Part shown: one piece after another, positions 35,463 through 41,268 of the stretch | Position numbering within the stretch: the first letter of the stretch is position 1 | Layout of the letters: each line of letters opens with the position of its first letter | NCBI RefSeq assembly: GCF_004364315.1 | Contig: NZ_SOBR01000011.1 | Coordinates: forward strand, 1-41,268 | Direction: 5' to 3' | Origin: Chromohalobacter marismortui | GTDB lineage: Bacteria; Pseudomonadota; Gammaproteobacteria; Pseudomonadales; Halomonadaceae | DNA: 41,268 nt | Translations under genes and position numbers: made by a program | Notes under the pieces: model-generated | What the model was told of the DNA's origin: nothing | Seen by the model: only the letters and a program-made list of their open reading frames with translations | Database searches by the model: none

Positions 35463-36377
35463 TCAACTTGCCAGTGCCATCCATGCCGGCAGCGTCACCA
35501 TGGCCAGCAGCGTCTGGCCGGTGATCAGCGCCGCCATCAGCTCGGCATCGCCGCCGAGTTGGCGGGCAAGGATATAGGCCGAGGTGGCGGTGGGCAGGGC
35601 GGCGAACAGTAGTGCGATGTCGCGGCTCACTGGGTCGAGCCCGGTGAGCCAGGCCAAGGCCAGTACGATCACGGGAGTGGCGCCCAGCTTGAGCGTGGCC
35701 GAGTACCAGAACGCACGACCATGCCCCGCCAGGGCGCGGGGCCGCAGGGCAACGCCCACGGCGATCAGCCCCAGCGGCAGGGCCGCGCGTCCGGTGAGTT
35801 CGATGGTACTGCCCAGCCAGCCTGGCAGGCCAATGCCGCTCAGATTGAGCGTGATGCCGATCGCGCAGGCCAGGATCAGGGGATTGCGTGCCAGCGCGGC
35901 GAGACTGCGCCCGAGACTCGAGGCGCCCAGGGTGCCGGCGGCGATGAAGCCACTCACGCAGAGCACGTTGGCCAGCGGGACCATCAAGGCGACGGCGACT
36001 GCCGCCGCCGTCGCGCCGGCCTGACCGTGCAGGGCAGCGCCACCGGCCACGCCGACATAGGTGTTGAAGCGCAGCGTGCCTTGCAGCACCGAAGTGAATG
36101 CCGGTGGCGCCAGTGTCAGGCGATGACGCGCGCACCACAGCACGAGTGCGAACAGCAGCATGGTGCCCATCAGGACCACCGCCAGGCGGATGACCGGCAC
36201 CTCTGCGACGTCCGCCGTGGCCAGCGTCGCGATCAGCATGGCGGGGAAGAGCAGAAAGTAGATCAAGCGCTCCATCGCAGGCCAGAAATCGCCGCCGGGG
36301 AAGCGTCGCCAGCCCAGCAGGGCACCGAGTAGAATCAGTAAAAATAGCGGGCCCAAGGCCCCAGTGACACCGCTCAT
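35463..36377 (-). CDS. AEC-family transporter (auxin efflux carrier/malonate type)
   Basis: A 304-residue inner-membrane protein with about 10 helices in the two-fold pattern of the AEC family. Typical features are RLIYFLLFPAMLIATLA near the N-terminus, NPLILACAIGITLNLSGIGLP in the middle, and ALLFAALPTATSAYILARQL in the C-terminal half. Such carriers move organic acids (malonate, malate, lactate) or amino acids; the substrate here is unknown, though the convergent ldhA may hint at a carboxylate. GGAGG is 5 nt before the ATG. It is divergent from the small membrane protein gene. Confidence 0.86.
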   Translation of the reverse strand: MSGVTGALGPLFLLILLGALLGWRRFPGGDFWPAMERLIYFLLFPAMLIATLATADVAEVPVIRLAVVLMGTMLLFALVLWCARHRLTLAPPAFTSVLQGTLRFNTYVGVAGGAALHGQAGATAAAVAVALMVPLANVLCVSGFIAAGTLGASSLGRSLAALARNPLILACAIGITLNLSGIGLPGWLGSTIELTGRAALPLGLIAVGVALRPRALAGHGRAFWYSATLKLGATPVIVLALAWLTGLDPVSRDIALLFAALPTATSAYILARQLGGDAELMAALITGQTLLAMVTLPAWMALAS

Positions 36378-36495
36378 TGTGCCTCCGTTTGAGCAACTTC
36401 ATGGATACCGGACGCTGATCGCAGCCAAGCTCGCCGGCACACGAACTGGTAAGCTTAGCGCGATGCCCCTGGGTGATGGGATTCGACCTAACGAT

Positions 36496-36987
36496 ATGAA
36501 ACACCATGATGAAGACCCCGTAAGGCCGCCGCTGCTCAATCTGTTGACGCTACTGACGCTGGTAACGATTCTGGTGGCGGCCGGTTACCTGGCCGATTAT
36601 TACCTGCGCGATTCGCGTGACGATGTCATCTGGTATCCCCCGCAGATGCATTGCGATCTGCGCGACGGCCCGTGCCGTGCCGATATCGGTTTGAATGGGG
36701 CGTTGCGTTTCGCGATGCATGGCGATTTCGCTTCGTACGAACCGTTGACGCTGGATGTGCAGGTATCCGGGCTCGACGTGCAGTCGGCCGCCGTGGAATT
36801 CGTCGGGCGTGACATGAACACGGGCCTCACGCGGGTCGAACTGGAGAAAGTGGCTGATAATCACTTCCGGGGGGTGGGGGAACTCCACCCCTTTACGGAA
36901 ACGGTCATGCCGTGGCGAGCGCAGGTCATTCTCAAGACGCCCGAGGGACGTAAAGGCAGTTGGTTCGACTTCGATATTCACCGCTAG
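36496..36987 (+). CDS. Uncharacterised single-pass membrane protein
   Basis: A 163-residue protein with one N-terminal membrane helix (about 13-36; LLNLLTLLTLVTILVAAGYL) and a mainly beta-strand domain outside, rich in regularly spaced charged residues (YPPQMHCDLRDGPCRADIGL with two cysteines about seven residues apart that could form a disulfide; MHGDFASYEPLTLDVQVSG; WFDFDIHR at the end). Topology suggests a periplasmic domain. I do not recognise the family. Start is uncertain: ATG 36496 is next to the helix but lacks a clear ribosome site; ATG 36463 would add 11 residues. Confidence 0.62.
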   Translation: MKHHDEDPVRPPLLNLLTLLTLVTILVAAGYLADYYLRDSRDDVIWYPPQMHCDLRDGPCRADIGLNGALRFAMHGDFASYEPLTLDVQVSGLDVQSAAVEFVGRDMNTGLTRVELEKVADNHFRGVGELHPFTETVMPWRAQVILKTPEGRKGSWFDFDIHR

Positions 36988-37365
36988 TCATGGCACCAAA
37001 TCGTATTTGTCCACATTGTGACAGGTGCCCAACGTATACGACTTGTGGGTAAGCCAATGCTTACTCCGTGTTTGTCTCCGGGGAACGTCGGTTTAGAAAA
37101 GTGCAATGAAAACAATGTCTTTTTATTTGTTTTCAGGATTCCAGCGTGCCGCGCTTGACTGTTTGCGAGCGCCATGCAAGGGCCCCGCAGGGCAAAAAAC
37201 ACCGATGTTCACCGCCGAGCCACAGACGCTCCACAAAACTATCCACAGGCCGCGTGGGAATTGAAGCTGTGGAAACACCAGGCACGCCTCCGGGTGGAAG
37301 GCGGTACAAAGAAAGGTGGGGCAGGGAGGTGAGAGGTGCCCCGCGGGGCACCCCACATAACGCGC
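36988..37365. other. 378-bp non-coding region rich in inverted repeats
   Basis: No gene was found here. Inverted repeats seen: CGTATACG (37033-37040); GTAAGC/GCTTAC with a 4-nt loop (37049-37064); TGAAAACAA/TTGTTTTCA (37107-37115 with 37127-37135); and the 18-bp GC palindrome GGTGCCCCGCGGGGCACC (37335-37352), which lies 14 bp after the FKBP stop and may terminate that gene. The stretch around 37085-37140 is AT-richer than its surroundings. Three sequences differ by one base from the DnaA box TTATCCACA (37007-37015, 37044-37052 reversed, 37239-37247). Confidence 0.6.
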
Positions 37366-38082
37366 TTACTGGTCGTCCGACGCCTTCTGGCCGTCATCGG
37401 CTTCGATACCCAACAGCTCGATCTTGAAGGTCAGTGCTTGGTTGGGACCGATAGGGCCACGCGTGCCACCTTGCCCATAGGCGAGATCGGAAGGCACGTA
37501 GAGCATCCAGGTATCGCCGACCTGCATTTTCTGCAGTGCTTCCTGCCAGCCCTTGATCACCTGGTTGACCTTGAAGGTGACGGGTTCGCCACGTTCGTAG
37601 GAACTGTCGAAGACGGTTCCGTCGGGTAGCGTGCCTTCGTAGTTGACCTTGACGGTCGAATCGAGGCCGGGCGTTTTACCGTCGCCGGATTCGAGCTCCT
37701 TGTATTGCAGCCCGGAGTCGGTCACCTTCACGCCTTCCTTCTTGGCGTTCGCGGCGAGAAATTCCTCGCTTGCCTTGCGGTTCTCTTCGGCCACTTTTTG
37801 CTGTTGGGCCTTCTTTTCGGCCATCTTCTGCTTCTGGAATTCAGAAAGGGTGGCCGCGATCTCTTTATCGCTCATCTGCAGGTCGCCCCCGGCGTAGACA
37901 TCCTTGACCGCTTGGGTAAAGGCGTCGGTATCGAGATCCGGGATGTCCTGCTTGACGCTTTGGCCCAGCGTGGCGCCCAGGCTATAGCCGAGCTTGGCTT
38001 CGTCGCTTTGCGGGGCAGCCATGGCCAGCAGCGGCGTTGCTACGAGGCCGCCGAACGCTACAGCCGTCATTAAACGCTTCAT
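37366..38082 (-). CDS. Periplasmic FKBP-type peptidyl-prolyl cis-trans isomerase
   Basis: A 238-residue protein of the FkpA/Mip type. A signal peptide (about 1-23, ending LLAMAA before PQSDEAK) is followed by the N-terminal dimerisation domain with a long charged helix (about 75-110; EFQKQKMAEKKAQQQK). The C-terminal FKBP domain (about 120-228) has VKVNYEGTLPDGTVFDSSYE, VIKGWQEALQKMQVG and LAYGQGG. It speeds prolyl isomerisation and acts as a chaperone for envelope proteins. The last residues (EADDGQKASDDQ) are acidic, common in halophiles. It is transcribed away from the TRAP receptor gene. Confidence 0.93.
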   Translation of the reverse strand: MKRLMTAVAFGGLVATPLLAMAAPQSDEAKLGYSLGATLGQSVKQDIPDLDTDAFTQAVKDVYAGGDLQMSDKEIAATLSEFQKQKMAEKKAQQQKVAEENRKASEEFLAANAKKEGVKVTDSGLQYKELESGDGKTPGLDSTVKVNYEGTLPDGTVFDSSYERGEPVTFKVNQVIKGWQEALQKMQVGDTWMLYVPSDLAYGQGGTRGPIGPNQALTFKIELLGIEADDGQKASDDQ

Positions 38083-38169
38083 GAAAACTCCTTAACAAGA
38101 TAAACAAAACACCGCCCTTCAACTGTACCAGCCTGGGGGCCGTTGCGCACCTGCGCAGCGTGGAGCCAC

Positions 38170-38175
38170 TTGACA
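38170..38175 (+). promoter_or_regulatory. -35 element (TTGACA) upstream of the TRAP receptor gene
   Basis: A full -35 consensus 55 bp before the receptor ATG. The expected -10 place 17 bp on reads TTCTCT, a poor match, so activity may depend on an activator. The whole 147-bp gap between the divergent FKBP and receptor genes holds no other clear element. Confidence 0.35.
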
Positions 38176-38229
38176 TCGAGGCGACTTTGCTCTTCTCTGA
38201 ATCTACATTGATAAGAAAGAGGGAACTCT

Positions 38230-39255
38230 ATGCAACTGCGCAATATCGTTCTGAGTATCACGGCGTTGAGCTTGGCTGGTGTCGCTTCCACGGCGTCCGC
38301 CGATACCTGGCGTTTCGGCCTCGAAGAGACCGAAGGTAGCGTGCAGTACGGCTATGCGGAAGAGTTCAAGAAGTTGATCGAGGAAAAGAGCGACGGCGAC
38401 ATCCAGGTCGAGTTGCTGCCTTACGGCTCCTGGGGGTCGAGCTATTCGGCGTTGTATGACGCCATCCAGAACGGCGCCATCCCGATCGGCTTCGGCTCCG
38501 GCTTTCTGGGCGGTACCGTCCCTGAAAGTCAGCTGATGAGTCTCAACTTCGTCATGCCCAATGATCAGCTCGAGACGGCCAAGATTCTCAACTCCGACGA
38601 CTTCCTCCAGAGTGATGCTTGGCAGGAATCGTTCCGTGAGCGTGGTCTGGTGCCGCTCGCCACCTTGCCCGAGGGGTATCAGGTCTGGACGGCCAACAAG
38701 GAGATTCGCACGCCGGAGGACATGCAGGGGCTGCAAATCCGTGTCATGGACAACAGCCTGCTCCGCGCGACCTATGAGGCGTATGGCGCCTCGCCCATCA
38801 CGATCGCTTACGGCGAGCTCTACAGCGCGCTGCAGCAAGGCCAGGCGGAAGGTAACATTCAGCCGGTCTTCGCGCATGAAAACATGGGCTTCTATGAAGT
38901 CCAGGATTACATGATCTTCGCCGATCAATCGCAGTTCATCGCCAACCTCATCGGTAACGAGGAATGGTACGAGGGGCTGTCCGATGAAGAGCAACAGATC
39001 CTGACGTCCACGCTTGACGAGATGGTGCAAAAGGGTCACGACATCCAGACCCAGTTCAACTCCGAGCGCCTCGAGACTATCAAGGAAAAAAGTGACATCA
39101 ACATCATTCACCTGAACGAGGAAGAGCGTGCGGCCTTCCGTGAATTGGCCAAGCCGGTGCGTCAGACCTATGTCGACATGGTTGGCGAGCGTGGCCAGGA
39201 GGCGCTGGATATCGTGCTCAAGCATGTCGGGCAGTCCAGCGACAAAGCAGAGTAA
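38230..39255 (+). CDS. TRAP transporter substrate-binding protein, TeaA-like
   Basis: A 341-residue DctP-family receptor. A signal peptide (about 1-24, ending TASA before DTWRFGLEE) is followed by a two-lobed domain. The conserved substrate-carboxylate arginine lies in GLQIRVMDN, followed by GASPITIAYGELYSALQQGQ. The pattern WRxxxEExEGxVQ, PEGYQVWTA and FYEVQDY resembles, from memory, the ectoine receptor TeaA of Halomonas elongata, so a compatible solute or a related zwitterion is plausible; it could equally be a dicarboxylate. AGAGGGA precedes the ATG. It is convergent with dctM-dctQ, unlike the usual same-strand PQM order. Confidence 0.85.
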   Translation: MQLRNIVLSITALSLAGVASTASADTWRFGLEETEGSVQYGYAEEFKKLIEEKSDGDIQVELLPYGSWGSSYSALYDAIQNGAIPIGFGSGFLGGTVPESQLMSLNFVMPNDQLETAKILNSDDFLQSDAWQESFRERGLVPLATLPEGYQVWTANKEIRTPEDMQGLQIRVMDNSLLRATYEAYGASPITIAYGELYSALQQGQAEGNIQPVFAHENMGFYEVQDYMIFADQSQFIANLIGNEEWYEGLSDEEQQILTSTLDEMVQKGHDIQTQFNSERLETIKEKSDINIIHLNEEERAAFRELAKPVRQTYVDMVGERGQEALDIVLKHVGQSSDKAE

Positions 39256-39301
39256 GTCGCACCGCTAACGCCTGACCGATGCGCCATATGGCGCAAGCAA
39301 A

Positions 39302-39332
39302 AACCCCGGAAGCTTCGGCTTCCGGGGTTTTT
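39302..39332. terminator. Strong intrinsic terminator between convergent TRAP genes
   Basis: AACCCCGGAAGC (39302-39313) pairs over 12 bp with GCTTCCGGGGTT (39318-39329), capped by a TTCG loop and flanked by T's on the right and A's on the left. It can end transcription from both the receptor gene and dctM. Confidence 0.95.
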
Positions 39333-39364
39333 CATGCTTGGCCGTGGTGGGTGGGTGACAATGC

Positions 39365-40648
39365 CTAGTCGCCGCCCAGCGAGGGCAGCAGCAGCGATAT
39401 CTGCGGGAAGGCGATGAGAACCAGCGTCGCCACCAGCAGGATGAAGATGAACGGGGGCGTGCCGCGAATCACCTCCATATAGGGGCGCCGGAACACGGCG
39501 ATGGCGGTGAAGATATCGCAACCAAATGGCGGTGTGGCCGAGCCGATGGCGGCCTGCAGGGTGACGATCACGCCGACATGCACCGGATCCAGGCCGGTGG
39601 ATTCGACCAGTGGCTTGAAGATCGGCACCAGAATCAAGATGACCACGATGGGGTCGACGAACATGCAGCCGACGAAGAAGGCGGCGGCGATCAGCAGCAG
39701 TGCCAGGAACTGGTTGTCACCGATGCCGTCGATGATCGGACCGAGAATCTTGTCCGGCACGCCGGCGGTGCCCAGGGTCTGGGAGAAGGCGGCGCCGATG
39801 GCGACGAGGATGAAGACCACGGCGGTAATCATGCCGGTGGACAGTGCCAGGCTGCCCAGATCGCGGATCGAGACTTGGCGATAGATGACCACTTCCAGCA
39901 GCAGGGCATAGGCTACCGCGACCGCCGAGGCTTCAACGGCACTGAAGAACCCACCGTAGATACCACCGACCACCAGTACCGGGAAGCCCATCGGCAGGAT
40001 CACGCGGCGCATGGCACGCAAGCGTTCGCTCCAGCTGGCCTTGGGCTCCGCCTCGATGCCCTTGATGCGCGAATAGATGTAACAATACACGGCAAACATG
40101 GCCAGGATCAGCAGGCCGGGCAGGATGCCCGCGAGGAACAGATCGCCGATCGAGGTTTTCATGACCACGCCGTAGACGATGAAGCCGATGCTGGGGGGAA
40201 TCAGCAGTGCGATATCGCTGGCATTGACGATCAGCCCCAGGGCGAAGTCGTCTTTATACCCCTTGGCCAGCAGCCGTGGGCGCATGGGGCCGCCCATCGC
40301 CACGACCGTGGCCTGGGTGGAGCCGGACACGGCCCCGAACAGGGCGCAGGAGGCGGCGGTGGTGATGGGCAAGCCGCCACGGATATGGCGGGTGAAGGCG
40401 TCGACGACATCCAGCAACCGGTTGGCGGTATGGCCCTTGGTCAGGATGTCGGCGGCGAAGATGAACATCGGCACGGCGGCGAGCACCCAACTGCCGATGC
40501 CGTTGATCATCCAGCTCACGGCTTGATCGGGCCCGAAAAACGTCATGCCGGTGAACATCATGAACAGCGTACCTGCCGCCAGGGGAACCATCATCGGGAA
40601 CCCGAGCAGCAGCAGAACCAGCATGATCACGGCTAGCCAAGTTAGCAT
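39365..40648 (-). CDS. TRAP transporter large permease DctM
   Basis: A 427-residue membrane protein with about 12 to 13 helices, the usual DctM length. Family features are AVPMFIFAADILTKGHTANR (about 58-77), GAVSGSTQATVVAMGG, NASDIALLIPPSIGFIVYG and the late FVDPIVVILILVPIFKPL and GSATPPFGCDIF motifs that line the sodium and substrate sites. It works with DctQ to import a solute delivered by a TRAP receptor, using the sodium gradient. It lies 46 bp downstream of dctQ. With dctQ broken by an insertion, transcription from the original promoter is probably lost unless the IS supplies one. Confidence 0.9.
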   Translation of the reverse strand: MLTWLAVIMLVLLLLGFPMMVPLAAGTLFMMFTGMTFFGPDQAVSWMINGIGSWVLAAVPMFIFAADILTKGHTANRLLDVVDAFTRHIRGGLPITTAASCALFGAVSGSTQATVVAMGGPMRPRLLAKGYKDDFALGLIVNASDIALLIPPSIGFIVYGVVMKTSIGDLFLAGILPGLLILAMFAVYCYIYSRIKGIEAEPKASWSERLRAMRRVILPMGFPVLVVGGIYGGFFSAVEASAVAVAYALLLEVVIYRQVSIRDLGSLALSTGMITAVVFILVAIGAAFSQTLGTAGVPDKILGPIIDGIGDNQFLALLLIAAAFFVGCMFVDPIVVILILVPIFKPLVESTGLDPVHVGVIVTLQAAIGSATPPFGCDIFTAIAVFRRPYMEVIRGTPPFIFILLVATLVLIAFPQISLLLPSLGGD

Positions 40649-40694
40649 TGTATTATGTCCTCACGTTGATGGCGGTCGTGTGGCGGAAAACGCT

Positions 40695-41173
40695 TCAGGT
40701 ATCGCGACGTGCATCGTGGTTATTGTCACTGTCTTCTTCCGCTTCCGGGGGCACGTCGTCGTATTCCTCCTGTTGGTTGAAGGCACGATAGATGTTGTCG
40801 CTGACCATGTTGCGCACGGCCGTGAGCACGTATTGAATGCCGGCGAGAATGAAGCCGACGGGGAGGGCGAGATAGACGGTCCACATAGGGATGCGCAAGG
40901 AGGCACTGGTGCGCCCGCGGTCATAAATGGCCATGACGTACTCGATGGACTTGATGGCGAAATAGAACATCAAGAGCGCGGTGCCCAGGCAAATCAAGAT
41001 AAGAAGCGCCTTGCGCCAGCGGCCGCTGAGTTGGTCATAGATGGCGGACATGCTGATATGGCGGGCATTGCGTGCCGCATAGCCGACCCCGATGAAGGTG
41101 ATCACCACGATGAGCATCTCGGTGACTTCGTAGGTACCGGCGATGCCTTGTCCGAATAGCAGGTTGCCGACTA
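40695..41173 (-). pseudogene. TRAP small permease DctQ, 5' end removed by IS insertion
   Basis: The frame encodes the C-terminal part of a DctQ protein: VGNLLFGQGIAGTYEVTE continues into MLIVVITFIGVGYAARNARH, then helices near ALLILICLGTALLMFYFA and WTVYLALPVGFILAGIQYVL, and an acidic tail. The family is usually 160-200 residues with four helices; here 158 codons remain and the first helix and the start codon are missing, because the sequence switches to an IS end at 41174. The first ATG (41117) could give a 140-residue product lacking the N-terminal helix. Most likely inactive, which would disable this TRAP system unless the partner gene sits beyond the IS. Confidence 0.82.
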
Positions 41174-41268
41174 TGAACTGACCCCCAATCGTTGGACGGT
41201 TAGTTCTCTTAATCGGCGACCATGGCCTGAGTCCTGTATTGCACGGGGCTCAGGCCCTTTAGTCTCTG
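41174..41268 (-). mobile_element. IS3-family (IS150-type) insertion sequence, one end
   Basis: The element end starts TGAACTGACCCCCAATCG, like IS150-group terminal repeats that begin TG and carry a GACCCC core followed by GTTGGAC. It then contains the last codons of a transposase. The rest lies beyond the right edge, so the other end and the target duplication cannot be seen. Confidence 0.8.
41209..41268 (-). CDS. IS3-family transposase OrfB, C-terminal end (partial)
   Basis: Nineteen codons and a TAA (41209-41211) are in the window. They translate to QRLKGLSPVQYRTQAMVAD, the usual last segment of IS150/IS3 OrfB integrases, in which KGLSPVQYRTQ is highly conserved. The catalytic DDE part lies outside the window. 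Confidence 0.85.
   Translation of the reverse strand, partial: QRLKGLSPVQYRTQAMVAD

Noticed and set aside
37007-37247. Replication origin based on near-DnaA boxes
   Set aside because: No box matches exactly, no AT-rich unwinding region of usual size is present, and no dnaA, dnaN, gidA or parAB lies nearby.

Overview
The window is about 41 kb of GC-rich (low 60s % by eye), gene-dense DNA from a gammaproteobacterium. The gene set points to Halomonadaceae, most like Chromohalobacter or Halomonas: carnitine and betaine catabolism, TRAP transporters (one close to the ectoine receptor TeaA as I remember it), a sigma54/NtrC-type glnK-amtB locus, ubiK, malate synthase G and a GntP permease. This assignment is inference from gene content and remembered family sequences, not from a database search. 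No rRNA, tRNA, CRISPR array, prophage or replication origin was recognised.

Layout. (1) 1-8.8 kb: the tail of a TRAP receptor gene, then a four-carbon sugar-acid (tetronate) catabolic locus. A minus-strand operon holds a FadR-type regulator, ltnD, otnK, otnC and otnI; the divergent plus strand holds denD, a GntP permease and an enolase-superfamily dehydratase. The shared upstream region carries a perfect FadR-family operator. Together they should import D-erythronate or threonate, oxidise it, isomerise and phosphorylate the oxo-acid, and decarboxylate it to dihydroxyacetone phosphate.

(2) 8.9-18.1 kb: a quaternary-amine region. cdhC-cdhA-cdhB (plus) convert L-carnitine to glycine betaine. 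On the minus strand lie a gamma-butyrobetaine hydroxylase-like gene (makes carnitine), the AraC/GlxA regulator cdhR, a CaiX-like binding protein, an M24-fold enzyme of the DMSP-lyase (DddP) type with a changed catalytic position, a 2-oxoglutarate dioxygenase of unknown substrate, and a LysR regulator. The binding protein, M24 enzyme and dioxygenase look like one uncharacterised onium-compound module and are the best candidate here for something undescribed.

(3) 18.2-27.0 kb: an ankyrin protein; a nitrogen-sensing locus with two P-II genes flanking amtB behind a sigma54 promoter and two NtrC-like sites; ubiK; comM/yifB; and a minus-strand run with a DUF4105 membrane protein, an aminotransferase, a lipoprotein and an alpha/beta hydrolase.

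(4) 27.2-36.4 kb: malate synthase G, then a 14-copy heptanucleotide tandem repeat, a thioesterase, a DUF423 protein, an AGCS amino-acid symporter, thiS-thiG, trmB, a candidate small RNA on the minus strand, a D-lactate dehydrogenase and an AEC transporter.

(5) 36.5-41.3 kb: a small membrane protein, a palindrome-rich intergenic region, a periplasmic FKBP isomerase, and a TeaA-like TRAP receptor convergent with dctM-dctQ. The 5' end of dctQ is cut off by an IS3-family (IS150-type) element that runs off the right edge.
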